Assembly (NCBI RefSeq): GCF_014643635.1
Contig: NZ_BMJV01000001.1
Location: forward strand, 682,001 to 746,000
Source: Salipiger pallidus
GTDB taxonomy: Bacteria > Pseudomonadota > Alphaproteobacteria > Rhodobacterales > Rhodobacteraceae
DNA: 64,000 nt
Reading direction: 5' to 3'
Part shown: one piece after another, positions 46,693 through 55,217 of the stretch
How positions within the stretch are numbered: the stretch's first letter is position 1
Layout: each line of letters starts with the position of its first letter
The notes under the pieces: generated by a model
What the model was told of the DNA's origin: nothing
Database searches by the model: none
What the model saw: the letters and a program-made list of their open reading frames with translations, nothing else
Position numbers and translations under genes: made by a program

Positions 46693-47642
46693 GCCGGGAT
46701 CCCGTGCAGGTAGACATCGTGGATCGTGTTGGCGAGCCCTGCGTTGCGCGCCATGAAACGGCCAAGGAACTCGTGCAGCCCCTCTTCGAAGATGTCGTCC
46801 ACCTCGGCGCGGCTGAGATCAGTCAGCAGCTGGTGTGCGCTCTCTTGCGCCCGGGTGCCGGTGCCATAGATGTCCGCGATGTTGTCGAGGTGATCGCAGG
46901 CCCATTGCACGCAGGACAGAAGCGAGCGCGGGAACTTGCGGTTGAGGATCAGCAGGTGCGCGATCTTCTGCGCCGTGATCTCGCCGGTGTAGGTCCAGTT
47001 GAAGGCGCGCTGCGCGGTCATCGATTGAAGCAGCAGCGCCCATTGCGACTGGTCGAGCCCGGAGCCGACGTAGCTCAGCGATGGCAACAGCACGTAGTAC
47101 TTCACGTCGATGAGCCGCGCGGTGTTGTCCGCCCGCTCGATCGAGGTGCCAAGCCCCATGAAATCGTACCCGTCGTTGCGCAGCTGCGTGGCAAGTATGC
47201 AGCCTCGCACGAGAAAACAGGTGCGCAGCGTCCATTCCGTCAGCTCGGAGGTCATGAGCTTGCTGCGCTCGGTACGCTGGAACTGTTTGAGCTCCTGATA
47301 AGCGGTGTTGATCGCGTCCCACACCGGAGAGGTCAGCGCCGTGCGCACCACCCGTGCGTTTTCCCGCGCGGCGTTGATGCACGACAGCACAGACGCCGGG
47401 TTCTCGGCGTCGAAGAACAGCCACGTCTCGATGTCGCGCTGGTTCAGCTCGCCATACTTGTCGTGGAACTGCTGGTAGGTGCCCTTGGCCCGAAGCACCG
47501 CTTCCCAGTCGTTGCGGTATCCGCCCGACGGGTCAGGCAGCAGCGCGGTGCGCGCCCCGACCTCGAGCAGGCGGGCAGTGGTTTCAGCGCGCTCCATGTA
47601 GCGGGCCAGCCAATAGAGGTGATCTGCGGTACGGCTCAGCAT
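46689..47642 (-). CDS. Alpha-E domain protein (DUF403)
   Basis: A 317-residue all-helical alpha-E protein. It opens MLSRTADHLYWLARYMERAE, the family signature, and contains LRTCFLVRGCILATQLRND and DGYDFMGLGTSIERADNTAR. It almost always accompanies a circularly permuted ATP-grasp protein, and in many cases a transglutaminase and Anbu, as here. Biochemical role unknown; proposed to help a peptide ligase. It lies 18 bp after the ATP-grasp gene and overlaps the transglutaminase-like gene by 4 nt. Confidence 0.93.
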   Translation of the reverse strand: MLSRTADHLYWLARYMERAETTARLLEVGARTALLPDPSGGYRNDWEAVLRAKGTYQQFHDKYGELNQRDIETWLFFDAENPASVLSCINAARENARVVRTALTSPVWDAINTAYQELKQFQRTERSKLMTSELTEWTLRTCFLVRGCILATQLRNDGYDFMGLGTSIERADNTARLIDVKYYVLLPSLSYVGSGLDQSQWALLLQSMTAQRAFNWTYTGEITAQKIAHLLILNRKFPRSLLSCVQWACDHLDNIADIYGTGTRAQESAHQLLTDLSRAEVDDIFEEGLHEFLGRFMARNAGLANTIHDVYLHGIPA

Positions 47643-47660
47643 CTTTGTCTTCCTTCGCCC

Positions 47661-49085
47661 TTATTCCGCCAGAACCCAGGTGTCCTTGACACCCCCGCCC
47701 TGCGACGAGTTCACCACCAGCGACCCTTCGGTCAGCGCCACGCGCGTCAGGCCACCGGGCACCAGCTCGATCTTTTCCCCGACAAGGCAGTAAGGCCGCA
47801 GGTCCACGTGGCGCGGCGCGATGCCCTCGTCCACGAAGGTCGGACAGGCCGACAGGGCCAGCGTCGGCTGGGCGATGTAGTTCTCGGGCTTCTCGCGGAT
47901 CTTCGCGGCGAAGGCCTCGATGGTGGACTTGTCGGACTTGGGCCCCACGAGCATGCCGTAGCCGCCCGAGCCGTGCACTTCTTTGACCACCAGTTCGGGC
48001 AGGTTCTCAAGCACGTACCTGCAGTCATCCGCCTTGGCGCATTGCCAGGTGGGCACGTTTTCAAGCACCGGCTCTTCGCCAAGGTAGAAGCGCACCATCT
48101 CAGGCACGTAAGTGTAGATCGCCTTGTCATCGGCCACACCCGCGCCGGGCGCGGAGCAGATGGACACTCCGCCGGACCGGTAGACATTCATCAGCCCCGG
48201 CACGCCCAGCATGCTGTCGGGGCGGAAGCACAGCGGATCGAGGAAGGTGTCGTCGATGCGGCGGTAGATCACGTCGACCTTCTTGGGGCCTTCTGTGGTC
48301 TTCATCCAGACGAAATCCCCCTCGACGAAAAGGTCCTGTCCTTCCACCAGCTCGACCCCCATGAGGTCCGCAAGGAAGCTGTGTTCGTAATAGGCCGAGT
48401 TGAACTGCCCCGGCGTCAGGATGACGATCTTGGGCTCGCCAGTGCATTTCTTGGGCGCAACCGACGCCAGCGTCTTGCGCAGCAGGCCGGCATAGCCATC
48501 CACCGGCGCGATGCGGTTTTCCATGAACAGCTGCGGGAACATGCGCATCATGATCTCGCGGTTCTGAAGCATATAGCTGACACCGGACGGGGTGCGGCAA
48601 TTGTCCTCGAGCACGTAGAACTGGTCTGGCCCGGTGCGCACCAGATCGACGCCGACAATGTGGCTGAACACGCCCTTGGGGGGCATGAAACCAATGGCGG
48701 CCTTCTCGTAGGCTGCGTTGTTGGTGACGAGGTGTTCGGGGATCTTGCCCGCGCGGATCATCTCGCGGCGCCCGTACATGTCGCACAGGAAGGCATTGAG
48801 CGCCGCGGCCCGCTGGCGGATGCCCTTGTCGAGCCGTCGCCATTCAGAGGCAGTCAGCACCCGTGGGAACATGTCGAATGGGATCAGCCGTTCGGGGTCG
48901 CCGCCTTCGCCATAGACCGCGAAAGTGATGCCCACCCGGCGGAAAAGCTCTTCGGCCTCGGATTGCTTGAGCGTTCGGAACTCGTCCGGCATCGAGCGGT
49001 ACCATTGCTCCAAGTTGGCGTAGGAGGGCCGGACCTCCGCGCCATTCATCATCTCGTTAAAGATCTGGGCAGGATTTGCGTTCAT
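47661..49085 (-). CDS. Circularly permuted type 2 ATP-grasp protein
   Basis: A 474-residue protein of the circularly permuted ATP-grasp family (DUF404/407). Typical text: FNEMMNGAEVRPSYANLEQW, GITFAVYGEGGDPERLIPFD, PRVLTASEWRRLDKGIRQRA, LEDNCRTPSGVSYMLQNRE, GGVSICSAPGAGVADDKAIY and VVKEVHGSGGYGMLVGP. By fold it should be an ATP-dependent amide or peptide ligase. It is the first gene of the ATP-grasp, alpha-E, transglutaminase and Anbu set. The ATG at 49085 is chosen since family members begin close to FNEMM. Confidence 0.94.
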   Translation of the reverse strand: MNANPAQIFNEMMNGAEVRPSYANLEQWYRSMPDEFRTLKQSEAEELFRRVGITFAVYGEGGDPERLIPFDMFPRVLTASEWRRLDKGIRQRAAALNAFLCDMYGRREMIRAGKIPEHLVTNNAAYEKAAIGFMPPKGVFSHIVGVDLVRTGPDQFYVLEDNCRTPSGVSYMLQNREIMMRMFPQLFMENRIAPVDGYAGLLRKTLASVAPKKCTGEPKIVILTPGQFNSAYYEHSFLADLMGVELVEGQDLFVEGDFVWMKTTEGPKKVDVIYRRIDDTFLDPLCFRPDSMLGVPGLMNVYRSGGVSICSAPGAGVADDKAIYTYVPEMVRFYLGEEPVLENVPTWQCAKADDCRYVLENLPELVVKEVHGSGGYGMLVGPKSDKSTIEAFAAKIREKPENYIAQPTLALSACPTFVDEGIAPRHVDLRPYCLVGEKIELVPGGLTRVALTEGSLVVNSSQGGGVKDTWVLAE

Positions 49086-49251
49086 CGTATTCCCTTCGCT
49101 CTTGCCCTCAAATTTCACGAACCATTCGCGAAGGGAAAGCCCTGCGCCTTGAATTCGCCCCAATGTGCAAGGGCACGCACATTTTTACAGCAATCCCCTC
49201 CACCGAATCCAAAGCGTCGGTTTCAACACAAGAAAGGTCGCAGTTTTGGGC

Positions 49252-49265
49252 ATCTTGCGCAAGAT
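49252..49265. promoter_or_regulatory. Perfect 14-bp palindrome, candidate operator
   Basis: ATCTTGCGCAAGAT is a perfect palindrome 166 bp before the ATP-grasp start and 310 bp before urtA. It sits in the AT-rich part of the divergent gap. The regulator is unknown. Confidence 0.35.
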
Positions 49266-49387
49266 ATCGTCATTAAACCGTTCTAACCTCTAAGTTTATG
49301 CACAATAATTAGGCATTCTCTATTTTCTGATAGGCCGACGCGGCTCTGAGGTCTTTCCCCTCCCTGCCCCGTCAGTATCAATCCGAA

Positions 49388-49409
49388 CATGCCGTCACGG
49401 AACGGCATG
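49388..49409. promoter_or_regulatory. Inverted repeat upstream of urtA
   Basis: CATGCCGT (49388-49395) and ACGGCATG (49402-49409) form perfect 8-bp arms with a 6-bp spacer, 166 bp before the urtA start. It could be an operator or a short RNA hairpin in the urtA leader. Confidence 0.35.
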
Positions 49410-49575
49410 ACACACGAACCAGGGGACGCCGCGTTTTCGGCTTTCAGAAGAAAAGTCTAGCGCGGCACAACAAGAAAAAAAGAGCGGCTCAATTCCTGAC
49501 GCCCCGGTCATCGGGACGACTGCATCGGTGTGCGCCGATGAAATAGAGCGGCTCAAACAAGGGAAGCGATCCGAC

Positions 49576-50865
49576 ATGATCAAGACACTCAAGCTTTCGG
49601 GCGTTGCTGCCATTGCCCTCGTCGCGGCCGGTGCCGCGCAGGCACAGGACGCCGACTGCCCGATCAAGGTGGGCGTGCTGCATTCGCTCTCCGGCACCAT
49701 GGCAATTTCCGAGACCACTCTGAAAGATACCATGCTGATGTTGATCGAAACGCAGAACGAGGCAGGCGGCCTTCTGGGCTGCGAGCTCGAGGCAGTGGTC
49801 AAGGACCCGGCCTCCGACTGGCCGATGTTTGCGGAGAAAGCGCGCGAGCTGGTCTCGAACGACGAGGTCGACGTGACCTTCGGCAGCTGGACCTCGGCGT
49901 CGCGCAAAGCGGTGCTGCCGGTTCTGGAAGAGCTGAACGCGCTCTATTTCTACCCCGTACAGTACGAGGGCGAGGAGTCGTCCAAGAACGTCTTCTACAC
50001 CGGCGCCGCGCCGAACCAGCAGGCGATCCCGGCCACCGACTATTTCCTAGAGGAACTGGGCGTCGAGAAGTTCGCGCTTCTGGGCACCGACTACGTGTAC
50101 CCGCGCACCACGAACAACATCCTCGAAAGCTATCTTGAGTCCAAGGGCATCGCCAAGGAAGACATCTTCGTCAACTACACCCCCTTCGGTCACTCCGACT
50201 GGTCGACCATCGTGTCGGACGTCGTGGCGCTGGGTGAGGACGGCAAGCAGGTTGGCGTCATCTCGACCATCAACGGCGACGCCAACATCGGCTTCTACAA
50301 GGAACTCGCCGCGCAGGGCGTATCGGCGGACGACATCCCTGTCGTGGCGTTTTCGGTGGGTGAAGAGGAACTTTCGGGGCTCGACACCTCGAACCTCGTG
50401 GGCCACCTCGCGGCCTGGAACTACTTCATGACCGCGGAATCCGAAGCCAACGACGAATTCATCGCTGCATGGCACGCGTTCATCGGCGACGACGCGCGCG
50501 TCACAAACGACCCGATGGAAGCGCATTACATCGGCTTCAACATGTGGGTGAACGCCGTGACCGACGCGGGCACCACCGACGTGGACGCCGTGCGTGAAGC
50601 CATGTGGGGCCAGGAGTTCCCGAACCTCACCGGCGGCACCGCGGTCATGGGCACCAACCACCACCTCAGCAAGCCGGTTCTGATTGGTGAGATCCGCGAA
50701 GACGGCATGTTCGACATCATCTCAGAAACTGATCCGGTTCCCGGAGATGCATGGACCGACTTCCTGCCGGATTCCGCCGTCCTGACCTCGGACTGGCAGG
50801 AGCTTGAGTGCGGCATGTACAACACCGAGACCTCGACCTGCGTGCAGATCAAGTCCAACTATTGA
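49576..50865 (+). CDS. urtA: Urea ABC transporter substrate-binding protein
   Basis: UrtA (429 aa) is the periplasmic urea receptor. Signal peptide: MIKTLKLSGVAAIALVAAGA, cleavage near AQA. The mature protein begins DADCPIKVGVLHSLSGTMAI, the UrtA signature, then VEYEGEES-type text (here PVQYEGEESSKNVFYTGAAP) and YVYPRTTNNILESYL. The tail has two cysteines. It is the first gene of urtABCDE; the nitrogen-limitation response usual for such genes is an inference. Its leader is unusually long and structured. Confidence 0.96.
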   Translation: MIKTLKLSGVAAIALVAAGAAQAQDADCPIKVGVLHSLSGTMAISETTLKDTMLMLIETQNEAGGLLGCELEAVVKDPASDWPMFAEKARELVSNDEVDVTFGSWTSASRKAVLPVLEELNALYFYPVQYEGEESSKNVFYTGAAPNQQAIPATDYFLEELGVEKFALLGTDYVYPRTTNNILESYLESKGIAKEDIFVNYTPFGHSDWSTIVSDVVALGEDGKQVGVISTINGDANIGFYKELAAQGVSADDIPVVAFSVGEEELSGLDTSNLVGHLAAWNYFMTAESEANDEFIAAWHAFIGDDARVTNDPMEAHYIGFNMWVNAVTDAGTTDVDAVREAMWGQEFPNLTGGTAVMGTNHHLSKPVLIGEIREDGMFDIISETDPVPGDAWTDFLPDSAVLTSDWQELECGMYNTETSTCVQIKSNY

Positions 50866-51004
50866 TCGGACCTACCGGGACCGGGGCGTGACCTCCCCGG
50901 TTCCACTCCAGTCCATCACCAAGCCCATCGAGTGCATCGCCGCGGACACCTTTGCCGTGCCCGCGGCGTCCTCCCCTCCTCAAGACTTTCAGACAAGGCT
51001 AGCC

Positions 51005-52966
51005 ATGCTGCGTGCGCTATTTCCGGCCCTCGCGCTGACCTTGTGTCTCTGCCTGCCTTCCGGCAAGGCGGCGGCACAGGATCAGCGAGACCTCCAGTCG
51101 ATCCTGCAAACCGAAGCCGAAGAGGTGGCCAGTCCCGGCCGCCGCAGCGTGGGGTCGGTGATTGACGCGCTGGTCGCCTCCGAGCTGCCTCAGGCGCCGG
51201 AATTCCTGCAACGCTGGTCCGAACGCGAGGTGCTGCAGCGCACCACCGACGGGCTGTTCTTCTACGGCACCCGCGAGGGCGACAGCTACGCGCTGACCGA
51301 CCTGTCCACCGGTGAACCGGCGGGCAGCGCGCCTGCCTCCGAGATCGAGGAAATCCGTCCCAACGGTGGTGTCCGCCGGGTGATCGCCTCGGCGCTGGTG
51401 CAGTTCCAGCTGTCGGACCCGATTGAGGCGCGGCGCATAGAGGCGCTGGACTCCATCGCCCGCAACCCCTCCGCCGACCAGCTCGAGCCGCTGCTTGCCT
51501 CGATCGAGGACGAACCCAGCCCCCGCATCCGCGCCCGCAAGGAAGAACTTGCGGGGATGCTTGCCGCCACCTTCGGCGACACCCCCGAAGAGCGCATCGC
51601 GGCGATCTCGGCCCTGTCGGACGGTGTGTCGGTGCAGATCCGTGCGGTATTGAACCAGATCCTGTCCACTCGATCCGAAGTCGGCACCGAGATCCCCGAA
51701 GGCACCAACATCGCCCGCGAACTGACCCCGGGCGACGATCTGACCCGCGACGACGCCTACGCCCGCCTCGTGTCCGAGGATCTCGCCCCCGAGATCCAGT
51801 CCCGCGATCAGCTCAAGGCCGCCCTCACCGCCAACATCGACGGCGGCACCGTGGGCGGCGTGCCCATCGGCGCGCTTGATACCGAAGAGGCCCGCGCCCG
51901 CGCCTACGAGACGCTGGCCGCCGCTGGCACCATACCGCGGCTTGTCACCGAGGAAGACGTAGACGCGGCGCTCGCCAGCCACGTCTTCTTCGAGGCCTAC
52001 GACGAGGACGACCCCGCCATCACCGACGCCGCCCGCGCCGCCCTGAACGAGGTGGAGACCCGCGTTGCCGTTCACCAGGTGGCAGACCTAGCGCTGGACG
52101 CGGTGTCGCTGGCGTCGATCTACTTCCTCGCGGCCATTGGACTTGCCATCACCTTTGGCGTGATGGGTGTCATCAACATGGCCCACGGCGAATTCATCAT
52201 GATGGGCGCCTACACCGGCTACGTTGTACAGCAGATCATCCCCGATTACACGGTGTCTCTGATCGTCGCCCTGCCGCTGGCCTTCGCGGTGACCTTCGCC
52301 GCAGGCGTCGCGATGGAGCGGCTGGTGATCCGCTGGCTCTACCATCGCCCGCTGGAAACCCTGCTGGCAACCTTCGGCATCTCCATCGCCCTGCAACAGC
52401 TGGCCAAGAACATCTTCGGCACACAGGCGCGTCCCCTCACCTCGCCCTCGTGGCTCGAAGGGGCATGGGTGGTAAACGACGTGATCGGTATCGCCAACAT
52501 CCGCATCGCGATCTTCGTGCTGGCGCTGATCTTCCTCGCGCTGATCCTATTCATCCTCAAGCGCACCCGCGTGGGGCTAGAGGTTCGCGCGGTCACCCAG
52601 AACCCCGGCATGGCCGCCTCCATGGGCATCAACCCAGAGCGCATCAACATGCTGACCTTCGGCCTCGGCTCGGGCATCGCGGGCATCGCCGGCGTAGCGA
52701 TCGGCCTCTACGCGCAGGTCACCTCGGAAATGGGCGCCAACTACATCGTTCAAAGCTTCATGACCGTGGTCGTGGGCGGCGTCGGGAACGTCTGGGGCAC
52801 CCTCGCGGGAGCCAGCCTCATCGGCGTGCTGCAGAAGGGCATCGAATGGATGAACCCATCCAACACGCTCGCGGCGCAGACCTACATGATCCTCTTCATC
52901 ATCCTCTTCATCCAGGTCCGTCCCAAGGGCATCGTCGCCCTCAAGGGCCGCGCTGCGGGGGATTGA
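51005..52966 (+). CDS. urtB: Urea ABC transporter permease UrtB
   Basis: UrtB (653 aa). A signal peptide (MLRALFPALALTLCLCLPSG) is followed by a ~340-residue extracytoplasmic region with HEAT-like helices (ADQLEPLLASIEDEPSPRIR), normal for UrtB, and then a LIV-H type permease domain from ~365 (ASIYFLAAIGLAITFGVMGV, NMAHGEFIMMGAYTGYVVQQ and the coupling loop RTRVGLEVRAVTQNPGMAAS). It ends with VRPKGIVALKGRAAGD. It lies 139 bp after urtA. A repeat element (53024) separates it from urtC. Confidence 0.95.
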   Translation: MLRALFPALALTLCLCLPSGKAAAQDQRDLQSILQTEAEEVASPGRRSVGSVIDALVASELPQAPEFLQRWSEREVLQRTTDGLFFYGTREGDSYALTDLSTGEPAGSAPASEIEEIRPNGGVRRVIASALVQFQLSDPIEARRIEALDSIARNPSADQLEPLLASIEDEPSPRIRARKEELAGMLAATFGDTPEERIAAISALSDGVSVQIRAVLNQILSTRSEVGTEIPEGTNIARELTPGDDLTRDDAYARLVSEDLAPEIQSRDQLKAALTANIDGGTVGGVPIGALDTEEARARAYETLAAAGTIPRLVTEEDVDAALASHVFFEAYDEDDPAITDAARAALNEVETRVAVHQVADLALDAVSLASIYFLAAIGLAITFGVMGVINMAHGEFIMMGAYTGYVVQQIIPDYTVSLIVALPLAFAVTFAAGVAMERLVIRWLYHRPLETLLATFGISIALQQLAKNIFGTQARPLTSPSWLEGAWVVNDVIGIANIRIAIFVLALIFLALILFILKRTRVGLEVRAVTQNPGMAASMGINPERINMLTFGLGSGIAGIAGVAIGLYAQVTSEMGANYIVQSFMTVVVGGVGNVWGTLAGASLIGVLQKGIEWMNPSNTLAAQTYMILFIILFIQVRPKGIVALKGRAAGD

Positions 52967-53023
52967 TCATGCTGCACGCCAAAGCACCGACCCCGGCCCC
53001 CGGCCCCACCGCTTCAACTGCCT

Positions 53024-53138
53024 CCGGCGGGGATATTTCGGGTCAAAGGAAAACACAGGCACACCGCTCCGTTTCCTTTGACCGCAAATATCCCGGGGGT
53101 AAGCGAGCCCCGGCTCGCGAAGGGGGCAGCGCCCCCTC
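53024..53138. repeat. Intergenic repeat, copy D (inverted pair)
   Basis: Two copies of the element face each other: 53031-53052 (GGATATTT-N2-GGTCAAAGGAAA) and its near-exact complement at 53072-53093, separated by 19 bp. A GGGGGCAGCGCCCCC hairpin follows at ~53122-53136. The long stem would sit in the urtBC transcript, ending 24 bp before the urtC start, and could lower urtC expression. Confidence 0.8.
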
Positions 53139-53162
53139 CCTGCCCGCCACCAGGAGAACCGC

Positions 53163-54407
53163 ATGACCCGCAAGACCTTCCTCACCGAGAACCGCTCCGT
53201 CTTCTGGTTTCTCCTGTCCCTTGGCGTCTTCGCGCTGATCATCACCGTTCTGGCCGACGGCAGCGGCAACGGGATGATTTCCACCAGCTTTGTCAAGACG
53301 CTGGGCCGCACGCTTTGCCTCATGCTGGTGGCCATCGCCATGGACGTGGTCTGGGGCTACACCGGAATCCTCAGCCTCGGGCACATGGCCTTCTTCGGGC
53401 TTGGTGGCTACATGATCGGCATGTGGCTTATGTATGCCCGCACCGAGATCGTGCTCACGGCCTCGCTCAATGCCGCGCCCATTCCTCCCACACCCGAAGA
53501 GATACACGACGCCATCGGCAGCCAGATCTTTGGCCTCGTGGGCAGTTCCGAGTTTCCCGCCATCTGGTATTTTGCCCCGAGCCTTCCGGCGCAGCTCGCG
53601 CTGGTGGTGCTGGTGCCCGGAGTGCTGGCACTGGTCTTTGGCTGGCTTGCCTTCCGCAGCCGGGTCACCGGCGTGTACCTGTCGATCCTCACGCAGGCCA
53701 TGACCCTCGCCCTGTCGCTCTACCTCTTCCAGAACGACAGTGGCCTGCGTGGCAACAACGGCCTATCGGGCCTGCAGAACATTCCCGGTCTCGGGGACGT
53801 GCCGCAATCGCACCTGTCCATCGCCTTTTTCTGGGCCTCGGCCGTGGCGCTGGGGGCGGGCTACGTGCTGTTTGCCTGGGTGGTCTCAGGCAAGATGGGT
53901 TCGGTCATCCGCGGCGTGCGCGACAATGAAAGCCGCGTGCGGTTCCTCGGATACCATGTGGAAAGCTACAAGCTTTTCATCTTCACCCTCACGGGCATCG
54001 TGTCGGGCATCGCCGGCGCGCTCTACTACCCGCAGGCTGGCATCATCAACCCGAACGAGATCGCGCCCATCGCCTCGATCTACCTCGCGGTCTGGGTCGC
54101 CATCGGCGGACGCGGACGGCTTTACGGGGCGGCCATCGGCGCCGCCGTGGTCTCGCTTCTGTCGAGCTGGTTCACCGGGGGCAGCGCGCCCGACGTGAAC
54201 CTCGGCATCTACACCATCCAATGGACCGACTGGTGGCTGGTCCTGCTGGGGCTCAGCTTCGTGGCGGTCACGCTTCTGGCACCCAAGGGCATCGGCGGGC
54301 TGTTCGACCTTATCGGAAACCGCCACCCCGTGCCCGCCACCAGCAGCACCGCCGCAGGACCCGATCTGGGCGCGCGCCGCACCGTCGAAGGAGAGGAAGA
54401 GAAATGA
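53163..54407 (+). CDS. urtC: Urea ABC transporter permease UrtC
   Basis: UrtC (414 aa) is the LIV-M type partner permease. Family text: MDVVWGYTGILSLGHMAFFG, GGYMIGMWLMY, FRSRVTGVYLSILTQAMTLA, GLSGLQNIPGLG and SVIRGVRDNESRVRFLGYHV, the ATPase-coupling loop. About nine helices can be counted. The ATG at 53163 follows AGGAGAACC. It overlaps urtD by 4 nt. Confidence 0.96.
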   Translation: MTRKTFLTENRSVFWFLLSLGVFALIITVLADGSGNGMISTSFVKTLGRTLCLMLVAIAMDVVWGYTGILSLGHMAFFGLGGYMIGMWLMYARTEIVLTASLNAAPIPPTPEEIHDAIGSQIFGLVGSSEFPAIWYFAPSLPAQLALVVLVPGVLALVFGWLAFRSRVTGVYLSILTQAMTLALSLYLFQNDSGLRGNNGLSGLQNIPGLGDVPQSHLSIAFFWASAVALGAGYVLFAWVVSGKMGSVIRGVRDNESRVRFLGYHVESYKLFIFTLTGIVSGIAGALYYPQAGIINPNEIAPIASIYLAVWVAIGGRGRLYGAAIGAAVVSLLSSWFTGGSAPDVNLGIYTIQWTDWWLVLLGLSFVAVTLLAPKGIGGLFDLIGNRHPVPATSSTAAGPDLGARRTVEGEEEK

Positions 54408-55144
54408 AGACCCTTCTCGAGATGTCCGGCGTCTCCGTCAGCTTCGACGGGTTCAAGGCGATCAACAACCTCTCCTTCCAGATCGGCGAGCCCGAACTGC
54501 GGGCCATCATCGGCCCCAACGGCGCGGGCAAGACCACCTTCATGGACATCATCACCGGCAAGACGCGGCCCGACAGCGGCACGGTGATCTACGGTGAGAA
54601 ATCCATCTCGCTGCTGAAGATGAGCGAAAGCCAGATCGCCATGGCCGGTGTCGGGCGCAAGTTCCAGAAGCCTACCGTCTTCGAGGCCCAGACCGTGCGC
54701 GAGAACCTCGCCATGGCGCTCAAGAACAGGCGCGGGCCGTTCGACGTGCTGCTCTACCGCAAGACCAGCCGCGGCGCCAAGCGCATCGAGGAGCTGGCCG
54801 AGACCATCGGCCTGACCGACGCCCTGCCCCGCATCGCGGGCGAGCTCAGCCATGGCCAGAAGCAATGGCTCGAGATTGGCATGCTGCTGGCGCAGGACCC
54901 GCGTCTTCTGCTGGTGGACGAGCCCGCCGCAGGCATGACCCCGGCCGAGCGCGAACACACCACGGATCTGCTGAAACGCGCCGCCAAGAAGCACGCCGTG
55001 GTGGTGGTCGAGCATGACATGGAGTTCATACGAAGGCTTGATTGCCGGGTGACCGTACTCTGCGAAGGTTCGGTGCTGGCGGAAGGCTCGCTCGATCATG
55101 TCACCTCGGATCCACAGGTGATCGAAGTATATCTCGGGCGCTGA
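54404..55144 (+). CDS. urtD: Urea ABC transporter ATP-binding protein UrtD
   Basis: UrtD (246 aa): Walker A GPNGAGKTTFMDIITG, signature LSHGQKQWLEIGM, Walker B LLLVDEPAAGMTPAE and His in VVVVEHDMEFIRRL. FQKPTVFEAQTVRENLAMAL is specific to UrtD-like LivG proteins. It works as a heterodimer with UrtE. Starts 4 nt inside the end of urtC. A 73-bp gap with palindromes separates it from urtE. Confidence 0.96.
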   Translation: MKTLLEMSGVSVSFDGFKAINNLSFQIGEPELRAIIGPNGAGKTTFMDIITGKTRPDSGTVIYGEKSISLLKMSESQIAMAGVGRKFQKPTVFEAQTVRENLAMALKNRRGPFDVLLYRKTSRGAKRIEELAETIGLTDALPRIAGELSHGQKQWLEIGMLLAQDPRLLLVDEPAAGMTPAEREHTTDLLKRAAKKHAVVVVEHDMEFIRRLDCRVTVLCEGSVLAEGSLDHVTSDPQVIEVYLGR

Positions 55145-55160
55145 GCGTGGTGCCCGCCAA

Positions 55161-55176
55161 ATCTTTCGGGAAAGAT
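55161..55176. repeat. Short inverted repeat in the urtD-urtE gap
   Basis: ATCTTTC (55161-55167) and GAAAGAT (55170-55176), perfect 7-bp arms with a 2-bp spacer, directly next to the 24-bp palindrome. Confidence 0.7.
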
Positions 55177-55178
55177 AT

Positions 55179-55202
55179 GCAAATTCCTTGCAAGGAATTT
55201 GC
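55179..55202. promoter_or_regulatory. Perfect 24-bp palindrome between urtD and urtE
   Basis: The 12-bp half GCAAATTCCTTG is followed directly by its exact reverse complement. With the neighbouring 16-bp inverted repeat it fills most of the 73-bp gap and ends 15 bp before the urtE start, overlapping the region just before its AAGGAG site. It could be an operator, an RNA processing stem, or a dispersed repeat. It has no T tract, so it is not a standard terminator. Confidence 0.7.
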
Positions 55203-55217
55203 CCAAGGAGACCGCCG

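Larger units (their letters stand above)
49086..49575. other. 490-bp divergent regulatory gap (ATP-grasp cluster / urtA)
   Basis: No gene is apparent. The left part near 49185-49330 is AT-rich for this genome and probably holds promoters of both directions. It contains the palindrome at 49252, a TGCACAATAATTAGGCA segment near 49297-49313 faintly like an NtrC half-site pair, the inverted repeat at 49388, and a leader before urtA with two hairpins (CATCGG/CCGATG near 49523-49540) and the 12-bp direct repeat AGAGCGGCTCAA at 49481 and 49545. I found no sigma-54 promoter of the TGGCAC-N5-TTGC form. Confidence 0.45.

Noticed and set aside
46704-49286. An 860-codon open frame on the plus strand opposite the alpha-E and ATP-grasp genes
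   Set aside because: The minus-strand genes have clear family motifs; the long antisense frame is His/Arg/Gly-rich and arises from high-G+C codon bias.
49086-49575. Sigma-54 promoter for urtA
   Set aside because: No GG-N10-GC arrangement of the form TGGCAC-N5-TTGC was found; only a faint NtrC-like segment is present.
55179-55202. Transcription terminator after urtD
   Set aside because: The palindrome is not followed by a T tract on either strand, has no loop, and urtE continues in the same operon.
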